64,000 nt of DNA from Chryseobacterium sp. 52 (GCF_002754245.1 NZ_PEEX01000001.1:2336001-2400000), one strand, 5' to 3'. Shown: positions 17,629 through 27,009, numbered from the stretch's first letter. Numbers and translations are program-made. Notes: generated by a model not told the origin, from the letters alone.

Positions 17629-17651
17629 TTTTAAAACTGAAAATCAAGATA

Positions 17652-18764
17652 ATGGAAAACAAGGAACAAACCACTCAAAATACTCAGGCCGCTCCGGCAC
17701 AGTCGGGAGCAGCTGTTAAAAAGAAACAGAACAAAAAAAATAAGATCAGAGCAGTTATTTCTAATATCGTTGTGTTTCTGGTCATCGGATTCGGGCTTTT
17801 CTGGCTGGTCCGAGAATATTTTCACATCGGAGATAAAACCTACACGGAAGCAGCACAGGTAGAAGAATTCATTAACCCGATCAATACAAGGGTGTCTGCT
17901 TATATTAAAGAAATAAAATTCATCGAACATCAGACGGTTAAAAAAGGAGATACACTGGTGATTTTGGATAAAAATGAAATATTAACCCAGCTAGGTCAGG
18001 CAGAAGCAGCGTATCAGAATGCAATGGCACAGAGATCGGCAACCAGTTCATCCGTTAATACGGTATCCAACAACGTCAGTGTAATGGAATCCAATATCGC
18101 CGGAGCCAAAGCCCGATTATGGAATGCAGAACAGAATTTAAACCGATATAAAAACCTTCTTGCTGCAGAAGCTGTCACCAGACAACAATATGATCAGATA
18201 AAAACAGAGTATGATGCTCAGAAAGCCGCATATGAAACACTAGTCAATCAGAAACAGTCTGCCAACCTATCTACGACTGAGGTTAAAAGCAAATTAGGAA
18301 TTAATGATGCAGAGATCAAAAGAACAAAATCAGCGCTGGATATGGCCAAGATTAACCTTTCCTATACTGTGATTACAGCACCTTATGACGGAATAATGGG
18401 ACGCAGAACCATTTCTGAAGGACAACTGATTCAGCCGGGACAGCAGGTTGCTACAATCGTACTGAACGGTCAGAAATGGGTAACCGCGAATTTCCTGGAA
18501 AGCCAGATGCCCAATATCAAAATCGGTGAGAAGATGACCATGTCAGCTGATGCTTTGGGAGGAAAGAAATTTGAAGGCGTTGTAACTGCTGTTTCAGCAG
18601 CGACAGGTTCAAGATATTCAAGTGTTCCTACAGATAATTCTACAGGGAATTTTATCAAAGTACAGCAGAGAATTCCGGTAAGAATAGAATTCAGTGCCTC
18701 CAATAAAAAAGAAGATCTGGATAAGCTAAGCGCGGGAATGAATATGAATGTAAATATTAATTAA
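17652..18764 (+). CDS. HlyD/EmrA-family membrane fusion protein
   Basis: Periplasmic adaptor linking the inner-membrane pump to TolC. It is 370 residues with a Lys-rich cytoplasmic N-terminus and one transmembrane helix (about 34-51). The first half of a biotinyl-lipoyl domain (SAYIKEIKFIEHQTVKKGDT) follows, then a long coiled-coil hairpin with LAAEAVTRQQYDQIKTEYD. The returning lipoyl half has the signature SYTVITAPYDGIMGRRTISEG, and a beta-barrel ends with the membrane-proximal SAGMNMNVNI. The EmrA-like layout matches the downstream MFS gene. A repeat-rich spacer of 206 bases separates it from that gene. Confidence 0.93.
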   Translation: MENKEQTTQNTQAAPAQSGAAVKKKQNKKNKIRAVISNIVVFLVIGFGLFWLVREYFHIGDKTYTEAAQVEEFINPINTRVSAYIKEIKFIEHQTVKKGDTLVILDKNEILTQLGQAEAAYQNAMAQRSATSSSVNTVSNNVSVMESNIAGAKARLWNAEQNLNRYKNLLAAEAVTRQQYDQIKTEYDAQKAAYETLVNQKQSANLSTTEVKSKLGINDAEIKRTKSALDMAKINLSYTVITAPYDGIMGRRTISEGQLIQPGQQVATIVLNGQKWVTANFLESQMPNIKIGEKMTMSADALGGKKFEGVVTAVSAATGSRYSSVPTDNSTGNFIKVQQRIPVRIEFSASNKKEDLDKLSAGMNMNVNIN

Positions 18765-18970
18765 GACTAAAAGACATCAGACATCAGATTTCAGACATTT
18801 TGGAATGAAGATTTGGGGATGATGAATGCAAGTTATCTGGCATCTGACAAAATAAACTACACAAAATTAAGACTAATAGGTATCAGGTATCAGACTTTTA
18901 GCTGAAGAAGGAGTTGAAGAAGGAGTAATAAAGTCTGTTATCTGAAATCTGACATCTAGTATCTAAAAAA
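18765..18970. repeat. TCTGA-type repeat region, imperfect inverted repeat
   Basis: Inside the efflux operon. The top strand has ATCAGA/TTTCAGA units at 18772-18798 and GTATCAG units at 18880-18897. It then carries the complementary form TCTGTTATCTGAAATCTGAC at 18932-18951, so the ends can pair into a stem of about 17 bp with mismatches around a roughly 130-base loop. The same family of units occurs at 44.7, 45.8, 50.5 and 61.6 kb. Confidence 0.7.
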
Positions 18971-20563
18971 ATGTACAACAAAGGACTCTATAACGACTGG
19001 GTACCCAAACCCATTCAACTGCTACTCATCGTGTTGCTTTTGGCAGTAGTGATGCCGCTTGGCGGGGTATATATCGGAAACATCAGTTCTCTGGTGAGAG
19101 GTACCGGGGCGATGACAGAATATTTTATGTGGGCCAATTATGCGACCACAATAGGAATGGGAGCCTGTATGCCGATTGTGATCAGATTAAAGATGAGATT
19201 CAAAGTTCGGGATAAAATGATAATACTTCTTGTACTATTGGGACTGTTGAGCTATATCAACTCCACGACCATGCAGCCCATGATCTTCATATTTACGGCT
19301 CTATTTATAGGATTTCTAAAAATGATGGTCACGATAGAACTGTTTCTTCCGTTAATGATGATGATCGGAAACAGAGGAATGTTTTATGGCTTATTCTATA
19401 CATTTGTTTTGGTCATGAACCAGGTGGCATCCTATTACGCCGCAGAAATTTCGCTTCAATATAACTGGCAGCATTTCTATGTGATTACAGCGGTTTTATG
19501 CTTCATACTGGCTTTGATACACTGGATTTTTATGCATGATAAATACTTTGCATTAAAAGTTCCACTGCATTATATTGACTGGCTCAGCATCCTGTTGTTC
19601 GTTTCTACATTTATGTTTTCTGCCTATGTTTTTTCTTTCGGAAAACAGCAGGACTGGTGGAACTCAAGGAATATCATGAATGCAAGTATAGGAGCTTTTA
19701 TAAGCTTTGCTTTATTAGTTATCCGTCAGTTTACCTTAAAAAGACCTTATTTATCTTTTAAGATATTTACAAGAAATAACGTACAGCATGGTCTGTTTAT
19801 GTTGTTGTGTCTGGGAATGTTCTTAGGAACAACGTCACTGCAGAATACCTTTGCGGTAGGGGTTCTGGGATATGATCAGCTTACCAATGCAAGATTGAGC
19901 CTGCTGATGATCCCGGGAATTATCCTTGCCGGAGTCATCGCTGTATTCTGGTTTAAAAAAGAAATACCATTGAAAATGTACATCTTCTCAGGATTTTCGG
20001 CGATGATGGGGTATGCATTGATCATGTACTTTTCAATGGTTTTAGAATTCAATTATGAGAACTGGTACCTGCCTATGTTTTTAAAAGGATACGGGATGTG
20101 TTCATTATTTATTTCAGTGTGGTTTTATACGCTGGATAAACTTGAAATGGATGATATGCTGGCAGCTATCGGTTTGGTACTGGTATGGAGAACTTTTCTG
20201 GCAGTGGGCTTTTTCTCTGCATTATATTCATGGTTTCAGTACCGTTTTCAGGTAACGGCAGTCGGAGATCTTGCGGTATATATCGACGGAATGACCATTA
20301 CGCCCCAGACTTTAGCAGGTAATATGAAAACACTTCAGCTGAATGCTATCATTGTATCCGGAAAAAAGATCTTTGGATATATTATTTTGGTAGGTTTTGG
20401 AGTATTGCTGTATGTCATGACACATCATTTCGGAAGAGAAAGGTTCCGGTATTTAAGATTCATCAGAGTTCTTGGCGGCAAATCTGTGATTGCAAGAAGA
20501 AGACTTCGTGAAAGGAAAAAATTATTAGAAGAAATAAAAGATGCAGCAGGGCCTGCGGTTTAA
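18971..20563 (+). CDS. MFS drug/siderophore exporter, EmrB-like (14 helices)
   Basis: The inner-membrane component of the exporter. Its 530 residues contain about 14 hydrophobic helices and no large soluble domain, and it ends with a basic cytoplasmic tail (RRRLRERKKLLEE). The size and the adaptor and TolC genes before it fit the EmrB (DHA2) type common in Bacteroidetes, although the usual DHA2 motif A is weak. Substrate is unknown; the IutA-like receptor and siderophore-interacting protein downstream suggest a siderophore or a related compound. That is inference from neighbours only. A strong terminator follows. Confidence 0.87.
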   Translation: MYNKGLYNDWVPKPIQLLLIVLLLAVVMPLGGVYIGNISSLVRGTGAMTEYFMWANYATTIGMGACMPIVIRLKMRFKVRDKMIILLVLLGLLSYINSTTMQPMIFIFTALFIGFLKMMVTIELFLPLMMMIGNRGMFYGLFYTFVLVMNQVASYYAAEISLQYNWQHFYVITAVLCFILALIHWIFMHDKYFALKVPLHYIDWLSILLFVSTFMFSAYVFSFGKQQDWWNSRNIMNASIGAFISFALLVIRQFTLKRPYLSFKIFTRNNVQHGLFMLLCLGMFLGTTSLQNTFAVGVLGYDQLTNARLSLLMIPGIILAGVIAVFWFKKEIPLKMYIFSGFSAMMGYALIMYFSMVLEFNYENWYLPMFLKGYGMCSLFISVWFYTLDKLEMDDMLAAIGLVLVWRTFLAVGFFSALYSWFQYRFQVTAVGDLAVYIDGMTITPQTLAGNMKTLQLNAIIVSGKKIFGYIILVGFGVLLYVMTHHFGRERFRYLRFIRVLGGKSVIARRRLRERKKLLEEIKDAAGPAV

Positions 20564-20583
20564 AGATACCTTGTTTTTCATGA

Positions 20584-20625
20584 GTAGGATCCTGGGCTTT
20601 GCGAAGCTCGGGATCTTACGTTTTT
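20584..20625 (+). terminator. Intrinsic terminator of the efflux operon
   Basis: A 16-bp stem with three G-T pairs (20584-20599 with 20604-20619, 4-base loop), GC-rich at its core, followed by GT5. Confidence 0.85.
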
Positions 20626-20657
20626 ACAGATGAAAATAATCTTCTTTTTTGTTGAAA

Positions 20658-20673
20658 TATGAAAAATTTCATA
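20658..20673. promoter_or_regulatory. Palindrome upstream of TonB receptor, candidate operator
   Basis: TATGAAA-AA-TTTCATA is a perfect 7-bp inverted repeat that runs directly into CTTTG, a near-match to the end of a -7 element (TACTTTG), 61 bases before the receptor ATG. A protein bound here would block the promoter. It does not look like an E. coli Fur box. Confidence 0.45.
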
Positions 20674-20740
20674 CTTTGTTGTTTTTATTTAGAAAGAATA
20701 AAAATTAAATTTGACAGATTATAAAACTTGATTAGAAAGA

Positions 20741-22951
20741 ATGAAAAAGCAGTATGCATTCATAGGTCTGTTGGCTTCGGGGCTTCTATTTTCCCAGACA
20801 GCCAATGATTCTATAGCCTCTAAAGGTATTGATGATGTCGTGATCGTTGCATCCAGAAAGCCTACAAAAATTTCCGATATTCCGGGAACGGTCTGGGTGG
20901 TTCAGAAAGAAAAAATTCAGCAACAGGCAAAAAGCGGAGTTCCTATCAAGGAAATGCTCTCTATCCTGATTCCGGGTATGGACATTGGCCCGCAGGGAAG
21001 AACCAATTATGGACAAAACATGAGAGGACGTTCTGCGCTTGTTATGATAGACGGAGTTTCACTGAACAGTATCCGTACCATCAGCCGTCAGCTGGACGCT
21101 ATTGATCCGTTTAATATCGAAAGAATTGAAGTCCTTTCCGGAGCCAGTTCTATCTATGGAGGAAATGCAACCGGAGGTATCATTAATATTATTACAAAAA
21201 TACCTTCTAAAAATGGGATCAGCGGAGAAACGGAACTTGGTGCAAGAACCGGATTTATGGGTAAAGATGACCATGATTTCCGTGCAGCTCAGGCTATTGC
21301 AGGAAAAGGTCAAAAGTTTTTCGGCAGGCTGGGAATTGCGTACCAGCAGAACGGAGGCGTGTATGGAGCAGATGAGAATCAGGTTTTAACAGATATTACC
21401 CAAACCGATCTTCAGTACAACCAGTCCATTGATGTGCTGGCGACGGGTGGATATAAATTTAACAACAGACATAAAATTACCGCATCCCTTCAGTATTACA
21501 ATTCTAAGTTTAATGGAGACCGAAGTCTTTATTTGGGGCAGAATTTAAGTGCCTTTACGACAAAGAATGCGGGGCTTCTGGAAATGCGTGACGGCTTTTC
21601 ATCCGATAAAAACGTTGGAACAGAACGTTTCATGGGAACGGTTGCCTATAACGGAAACAATATTTTGGGAGGTCAGGATTTATACGTACAATTTGCTGCG
21701 AGAGGTGAAAAATTAGGATTTTATCCCTTCCCTGGAAATGTAACCTTAAATACTGTAAATACGGCTTATATGTCCTCTTCACAGCAGGATACTTATTATT
21801 CCGGAGTAAAAGCTTTATTGTCAAAATCATGGAAAAACCTAAATGTGACTTATGGAGTAGACATAGATCTTGAGAAATTTGAAGGGACTCAATCCGTGTA
21901 TGATATTGCAAAAACAATGTCAAGCGGTGGCTTGGTCAACGAGACAAAATACAGCCTTGGAAGGTATCCTACCAACCACTCTCAGAGTTATGCAGGATAT
22001 GCTCAGGCTAAATATGACATCTTGCCTAAACTTCAGATAAACGGAGGAATCCGTTATCAGAATATCAATGTAAAGGTGGATGATTTTGTAGGCTCAGTGC
22101 AGCAGACACAGGTTGCGATGGGGTATGGAACTTCCGCTTCAGCAATTCCGGGGGGAGAAAGTTCATATAATGTAACACTGGCCAATGCAGGTTTACTTTA
22201 TAAATTCAATGAACAGAATCAGGCCTGGGGTACATTCTCTCAGGGGGTAAGTTTGGCAGATCCCTCGAAATATTACGGAATCGGTGTTTATAAGCTGAAT
22301 GGAACCAACTGGGATGTCACTTCAAGTATTAATGTTAAAGAACAGCCGCTTCAGGCTATAAAAACCAACCAGTTTGAAGTTGGGTACCGTATCAATAAAG
22401 GAGGATTAAGAGGTCAGATCGCAGGATTCTTAAGCAATTCAGATAAGAGCGTTACTGTTGACAGAAAGACATTTCAGATTCTTGTCAATGATTTAAAACT
22501 GAGAAATATGGGGATAGAAGCTGAGGTTTCTTACTCCATGAGCAACGGGGTTTATTTTGGAGCCAGCGGACTTTTGATCAAATCGGAAGTTGAGAATAAT
22601 GATGAATGGAAGAAACAGGAGGTTTACAATGCCTCTCCTTCAAAACTGGTAACCTATATCGGATATAATGTTAAAGACTGGTCATTCAGATTTCAGTCGC
22701 TGCAGAATTTTAAACTGACGGATGATCTTAAAAATACGATTGATGGGTACAATACTTCAGATTTAATGGTTGGTTATCGTTTCAACTGGGGTAAATTCAA
22801 TTTGGGAATCCAGAATCTTTTCAATACCGATTATCAGACCATCTGGAGCAAACGTTCTCAGATTTTATATTCCAGTTACGGACTTCCCGAACTGTTCAGT
22901 TACAAAGGGAGAGGAAGAACATTTAACCTGTCTTATACATTTGATTTTTAG
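20741..22951 (+). CDS. TonB-dependent siderophore receptor, IutA-like
   Basis: Outer-membrane receptor for a ferric siderophore. 736 residues: signal peptide (1-19), TonB box region DDVVIVASRKP, plug domain to about 165, then a 22-strand barrel ending in TFDF with a terminal Phe. The plug sequence MIDGVSLNSIRTISRQLDAIDPF followed by RIEVLSGASSIYGG closely follows the corresponding part of the aerobactin receptor IutA, as does the QYNQSIDVLATGGY strand. A hydroxamate siderophore ligand is therefore plausible but unproven. The siderophore-interacting reductase gene follows after a hairpin. Confidence 0.92.
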   Translation: MKKQYAFIGLLASGLLFSQTANDSIASKGIDDVVIVASRKPTKISDIPGTVWVVQKEKIQQQAKSGVPIKEMLSILIPGMDIGPQGRTNYGQNMRGRSALVMIDGVSLNSIRTISRQLDAIDPFNIERIEVLSGASSIYGGNATGGIINIITKIPSKNGISGETELGARTGFMGKDDHDFRAAQAIAGKGQKFFGRLGIAYQQNGGVYGADENQVLTDITQTDLQYNQSIDVLATGGYKFNNRHKITASLQYYNSKFNGDRSLYLGQNLSAFTTKNAGLLEMRDGFSSDKNVGTERFMGTVAYNGNNILGGQDLYVQFAARGEKLGFYPFPGNVTLNTVNTAYMSSSQQDTYYSGVKALLSKSWKNLNVTYGVDIDLEKFEGTQSVYDIAKTMSSGGLVNETKYSLGRYPTNHSQSYAGYAQAKYDILPKLQINGGIRYQNINVKVDDFVGSVQQTQVAMGYGTSASAIPGGESSYNVTLANAGLLYKFNEQNQAWGTFSQGVSLADPSKYYGIGVYKLNGTNWDVTSSINVKEQPLQAIKTNQFEVGYRINKGGLRGQIAGFLSNSDKSVTVDRKTFQILVNDLKLRNMGIEAEVSYSMSNGVYFGASGLLIKSEVENNDEWKKQEVYNASPSKLVTYIGYNVKDWSFRFQSLQNFKLTDDLKNTIDGYNTSDLMVGYRFNWGKFNLGIQNLFNTDYQTIWSKRSQILYSSYGLPELFSYKGRGRTFNLSYTFDF

Positions 22952-23001
22952 AAATTTAAATCGAGCCGTTTAGCCTTGGTTTAAATTCAATATATAATAA
23001 C

Positions 23002-23038
23002 AGATCCGGCTTCTCATGATCAGCTGAAGCCGGATTTT
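23002..23038 (+). terminator. Hairpin between receptor and siderophore reductase genes
   Basis: A perfect 10-bp stem (23004-23013 with 23026-23035) extendable to 12, followed by TTTTAACTTT. It probably reduces read-through from the receptor gene into the downstream gene. Confidence 0.7.
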
Positions 23039-23057
23039 AACTTTAAAAATTTCAGTT

Positions 23058-23870
23058 ATGGCTAAAATTCAAACAGGCCGCATTGTAGCGGAAATGATAA
23101 GAAAAGAGTATATAACCGATCATTATATCAGAGTGTATCTCTATTCTCCCGAAGCTCATTTATTTAAAAATACCACAGTTGGTGACAATAATAAGATTGC
23201 TGTTCCGCCTGCAGGTTTAGACGAAATTCATTTTCCAACACTGGATGATAACCGTCAGTGGGTGTATCCTCCGAAAGAAGTTGCTCCTGCGGTAAGAACC
23301 TATACGCACAGAGGAATTGATCTTGAAAAAAACGAGCTGATCATTGATTTTGTAGACCACGGTGACGGAGGTCCCGCATCAAAATGGGCAAGAGAATCTG
23401 AAGCAGGTTCAAAACTCGGTATCATGATGCGTACTGAAGCAAAAGAAATGTATCCTGAAGCTCATTGGTATCTGTTCGTTGGTGATGGTACAGCAATTCC
23501 GGTTTTAAGTGCTATGCTGGAAACACTGCCGGAAACCGTAAAAGGAGTCTGCATCATTGAAGTTCATGGGAAAGAAGACGAGCAGATCCTTGAAACTAAG
23601 GCCGATATTGAATTTAAATGGCTCCATAATACAACACCACACATCAGCAGTGAAATGGCTGATACCGTAAAAAGCATAACAATTCCGGAAACCACTAAAT
23701 TCGGATATGTAGCAGCTGAATTTTCAAGTGTTAAAGAAATCCGGAACTATCTCAGAAAAGAAAAAAACTGGACTTCACAGGAACTCAATGCCTATTCTTA
23801 CTGGAAAGCAGGTGTTGCCGAAAATGAATCTGAAAAAGACAGACATAAAGAGAAAGATTCGATGGGGTAG
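23058..23870 (+). CDS. Siderophore-interacting protein (FAD-dependent ferric reductase)
   Basis: SIP/ViuB-family flavoproteins reduce ferric siderophores in the cytoplasm to release iron. 270 residues with the FAD-binding motif RTYTHR (80-85) and DFVDHGDGGPASKWA (97-111). The NAD(P)H-domain motif GDGTAIPVL is at 142-150, and the family's closing NAYSYWKAG is near residue 250, followed by a charged tail. Length is normal. Neighbouring the IutA-like receptor, it completes a ferric-siderophore uptake-and-release pair. Confidence 0.94.
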   Translation: MAKIQTGRIVAEMIRKEYITDHYIRVYLYSPEAHLFKNTTVGDNNKIAVPPAGLDEIHFPTLDDNRQWVYPPKEVAPAVRTYTHRGIDLEKNELIIDFVDHGDGGPASKWARESEAGSKLGIMMRTEAKEMYPEAHWYLFVGDGTAIPVLSAMLETLPETVKGVCIIEVHGKEDEQILETKADIEFKWLHNTTPHISSEMADTVKSITIPETTKFGYVAAEFSSVKEIRNYLRKEKNWTSQELNAYSYWKAGVAENESEKDRHKEKDSMG

Positions 23871-23938
23871 TTGGCAGCTTTTAGGTAACGGGCCGTAGAT
23901 GATAGGTTGCATTTTTAATGGATGTCCGAATTTTAGCT

Positions 23939-23970
23939 TGTTGCTGAGATATAACCACGAACCAGCAACA
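23939..23970 (+). other. Inverted repeat after the siderophore reductase gene
   Basis: TGTTGCTG (23939-23946) and CAGCAACA (23963-23970) form an 8-bp stem with a 16-base loop but no T tract. The surrounding spacer (23871-24026) is otherwise unstructured and has no gene. Confidence 0.4.
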
Positions 23971-24026
23971 GACAACATACTTTCAAACTCTCACACCAAA
24001 AACCCGCATCCCGAAACCCAAATCCC

Positions 24027-24057
24027 TTGATCCTTCCCACGGAAACCCCTATCTTTG
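24027..24057 (+). promoter_or_regulatory. Promoter of methyltransferase gene
   Basis: TTG (24027-24029), 20 bases, TATCTTTG (24050-24057): a full consensus match. It lies inside an in-frame upstream extension of the next gene and shows that this extension is not translated. Confidence 0.75.
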
Positions 24058-24074
24058 CACTTTTACAAGCAGCA

Positions 24075-24779
24075 ATGAAAGATTTAATGGGTAAGGCAAT
24101 CTGGGATTATTTTCACAACGAAAATCCTGAAGATCTGCAGACAGAAACTTCAATTTCGGAACTGGATGAACTTCCGGTCAGTTATCTTTTCAGGGGTTTT
24201 GAAGATATGAATGATATTGAGCAGAAAGCGCTAGAGCTTGCTCAGGGCAAAGTATTGGATATTGGTGCCGGTGCCGGTTCTCATGCTTTATATCTTCAGA
24301 ATGAACGGGAAATTGATGTTCTGGCATTGGATATTTCACCAAAATCTATTGAAGTCTGTCAGTTAAGAGGAATCAAAAAAGCCATATGTGAAAATATCCT
24401 GGACTTTTCAGGAGAACCTTTCGATACCATTCTGCTTCTGATGAACGGAACGGGGATTTTTGAAAGCCTGGAAAAAATTGATACCTATCTTCAGAAACTG
24501 CATACTTTAGTGAATGATAACGGACAGATCCTGATTGACAGTACCGATATACTGTATATGTTCGACCGTGATGAAGATGGTGGGGTTTATATTCCTGCAG
24601 GGGGCTATTATGGGGAACTGGATTATATTGTTCACTATAAAGGAGAATCTGAAAACCCTATCAAATGGCTGTATCTTGATTTTGAAACATTGAAAAATGC
24701 TGCGGAAAATAATGGCTTTACTATAGAAAAGGTAATGACGGATGAGGATTCTTATCTTGCAAAACTGACTAAGAAGTGA
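24075..24779 (+). CDS. Class I SAM-dependent methyltransferase
   Basis: A 234-residue cytoplasmic protein with motif I VLDIGAGAGSHALYL (about residues 61-75), acidic motif II ALDISPKSIEVC, and motif III/IV region FDTILLLMNGTGIF. An uncommon tail has ADGGVYIP-like and GGYYGELDYIVHYKG segments. The frame is open upstream to 24027, but a consensus promoter occupies that stretch, so ATG 24075 is chosen. The substrate is unknown. Confidence 0.88.
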   Translation: MKDLMGKAIWDYFHNENPEDLQTETSISELDELPVSYLFRGFEDMNDIEQKALELAQGKVLDIGAGAGSHALYLQNEREIDVLALDISPKSIEVCQLRGIKKAICENILDFSGEPFDTILLLMNGTGIFESLEKIDTYLQKLHTLVNDNGQILIDSTDILYMFDRDEDGGVYIPAGGYYGELDYIVHYKGESENPIKWLYLDFETLKNAAENNGFTIEKVMTDEDSYLAKLTKK

Positions 24780-24820
24780 CTATTCTCCTAGTCATTACGA
24801 GCAAAGGGAAGCAGAAAATA

Positions 24821-24851
24821 AAAAAGACACATGATTTTCATGTGTCTTTTT
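24821..24851. terminator. Bidirectional intrinsic terminator
   Basis: A perfect 14-bp stem (24821-24834 with 24838-24851, 3-base loop) with A5 and T5 arms, between the convergent methyltransferase and metG genes. Confidence 0.92.
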
Positions 24852-24868
24852 CTTTATCTTAATATAGA

Positions 24869-26905
24869 TTATCCTATCTCAATACCGTTTTCTACATTGC
24901 TGTCATCCGGTGTTACGAAAGATAATTTTCCGTCCGGTTTTGTTGTTAATAAGAACATTCCCTGAGATTCAATTCCTCTGATCTTTCTTGGAGCAAGATT
25001 TAATAAAATCATTACTTGCTTTCCAATCAGTTCTTCCGGTGTAAAGCTTTCTGCAACGCCAGAAACTACCGTTCTGATATCAACACCTGTATCTACTTTA
25101 AACTTCAGTAATTTATCAGCTTTTTCTACTTTTTCAGCTTCTAAAATGGTTGCAGTTCTAAGGTCTATTTTAGAAAAATCATCAAAAGAAATCTCTTCTT
25201 TCATAGGGTTGGCGTTAAGGTTTGTTTTTTTATTGTTTTGTTTGGTCTGTTCAAGTTTTTCAATCTGAGCTTCAATTACGCTGTCTTCAATTTTCGAGAA
25301 AAGGAGAAAAGCTTCATTGATTTTGTGGCCTGTTTCTACTAAAACAGATTTATCTTCAACATCACTCCAGCTCACCTGTTCAGCATTAAACATATTTAAT
25401 AATTTTTCAGAACTGAAAGGCATGAAAGGTTCACATAACTGAGCTAAAGCAACAGCTAGCTGAGCTCCTACAAATAAAGACTGTGCTGCTTTTTCAGGGC
25501 TATCTTTAATCGTTTTCCAAGGTTCTTCATTCTGAAGATACTGATTCCCAAAACGGGCAAGGTTCATTAAAGCAGTTAATGCATTTCTGAATTCATAATT
25601 TTCTAAGAATCCTGAAATTTCTTTAGCAGCTTTATTAATTTCCTTAAGTTCAGGACTGTTTACATCTCCCTGAGGAACAACACCATCATAATATTTATGG
25701 ATAAGAACGGCAACTCTATTGATAAAGTTTCCGAAAATTCCTACCAGTTCAGAATTATTCTTCGTCTGGAAATCTTTCCATGTAAAGTTATTATCCTTTG
25801 TTTCCGGAGCTGATGAAAGAAGAGCGTATCTTAAAACATCCTGTTGTCCGGGAAATTCTTCTACATATTCATGGGCCCATACAGCCCAGTTTCTTGATGT
25901 TGAGATCTTGTCGTTCTCAAGGTTAAGGAATTCAAAGGCAGGAACATTTTTCGGCATAATATAATCACCGTGAGCCTTCATCATAGCAGGGAAAATAATA
26001 CAGTGGAATACAATATTATCCTTTCCTATGAAATGAACAAGGTCGCTGCTCTCGCTTTGCCAGTAATCTTTCCAGTCTTTTCCGTTTTTCTCTGCCCATT
26101 CCTGAGTAAAAGAAATATACCCGATAGGAGCATCAAACCACACATAAAGAACTTTTCCCTCCGCATTCGGAAGCGGTACAGGAACTCCCCAGTTCAGGTC
26201 TCTGGTCATAGCACGTGGCTTTAATCCATCATTTAACCATGATTTTACCTGTCCGTAAACGTTGGGCTTCCAGTCATCTTTATGACCTTCAATAATCCAT
26301 TCATTTAAGAAATCTTCATATTCATTTAAAGGCAGATACCAGTTTTTAGTGTCTTTAAGGATTGGAACATTTCCGCTCAACATAGACTTCGGATTGATCA
26401 GCTCTGAGGGGGATAGGGTAGAACCACACTTTTCACATTGATCTCCGTAAGCATTTTCATTACCACAGTTAGGACATGTCCCAACAATATATCGGTCAGC
26501 CAGGAATTCTCCGGCCTGCTCATCAAAATACTGCTCAGAAACCTCTTCCGTAAATTTCCCTTTTTCATAAAGAACTTTGAAGAAATCCTGGCTGGTTTCG
26601 TAATGCTTTTTAGAAGTCGTTCTGGAATATTCATCAAATGAGATTCCCAGGTCCGAAAAAGACTTTTTAATAATTACGTGGTATTTATCTACGATATCCT
26701 GAGGAGTTACCCCTTCTTTTTTTGCTCTGATGGTAATAGGAATTCCATGCTCATCTGAACCACAGATAAACGCTACATCTTTTCCTAATCTTCTTTGAAA
26801 TCTTGCGTAGACATCCGCAGGAATATATACACCTGCCAAATGTCCTATATGAACCGGTCCGTTTGCATAAGGCAAAGCTGCCGTAATCATCTTTCTGTTT
26901 GACAT
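24869..26905 (-). CDS. metG: Methionyl-tRNA synthetase
   Basis: Charges initiator and elongator tRNA-Met. 678 residues. HIGH is at 19-22, and zinc-knuckle cysteines 144/147 and 157/160 are in CPNC...CEKC. The KMSKS loop is KISTS (333-337), a usual variant in this phylum. An alpha-helical anticodon domain follows, and the C-terminal OB-fold tRNA-binding domain is at about 575-678 (SFDDFSKIDLRTATILEAE and VMILLNLAPRKIRGIESQGM). A TATCTTTG -7 element lies 22 bases before the ATG. Confidence 0.97.
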   Translation of the reverse strand: MSNRKMITAALPYANGPVHIGHLAGVYIPADVYARFQRRLGKDVAFICGSDEHGIPITIRAKKEGVTPQDIVDKYHVIIKKSFSDLGISFDEYSRTTSKKHYETSQDFFKVLYEKGKFTEEVSEQYFDEQAGEFLADRYIVGTCPNCGNENAYGDQCEKCGSTLSPSELINPKSMLSGNVPILKDTKNWYLPLNEYEDFLNEWIIEGHKDDWKPNVYGQVKSWLNDGLKPRAMTRDLNWGVPVPLPNAEGKVLYVWFDAPIGYISFTQEWAEKNGKDWKDYWQSESSDLVHFIGKDNIVFHCIIFPAMMKAHGDYIMPKNVPAFEFLNLENDKISTSRNWAVWAHEYVEEFPGQQDVLRYALLSSAPETKDNNFTWKDFQTKNNSELVGIFGNFINRVAVLIHKYYDGVVPQGDVNSPELKEINKAAKEISGFLENYEFRNALTALMNLARFGNQYLQNEEPWKTIKDSPEKAAQSLFVGAQLAVALAQLCEPFMPFSSEKLLNMFNAEQVSWSDVEDKSVLVETGHKINEAFLLFSKIEDSVIEAQIEKLEQTKQNNKKTNLNANPMKEEISFDDFSKIDLRTATILEAEKVEKADKLLKFKVDTGVDIRTVVSGVAESFTPEELIGKQVMILLNLAPRKIRGIESQGMFLLTTKPDGKLSFVTPDDSNVENGIEIG

Positions 26906-26926
26906 TTTATACTAAAGTTTTAACGG

Positions 26927-26934
26927 CAAAGATA
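26927..26934 (-). promoter_or_regulatory. -7 element of metG promoter
   Basis: Minus-strand TATCTTTG, exact match to TAnnTTTG, 22 bases before the metG ATG. No clear -33 element. Confidence 0.5.
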
Positions 26935-27009
26935 AGGATTATCTCACTAAAACCGTGTAAACTTCCTTTATAATAAGTTTTTTGCTCTGTAGAAAGGGTT
27001 TGATATTAT

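Noticed and set aside
24027..24074. TTG at 24027 as the start of the methyltransferase gene
   Set aside because: A consensus promoter (24027-24057) lies in that stretch, so the sequence is upstream of the transcript start; ATG 24075 is used instead.
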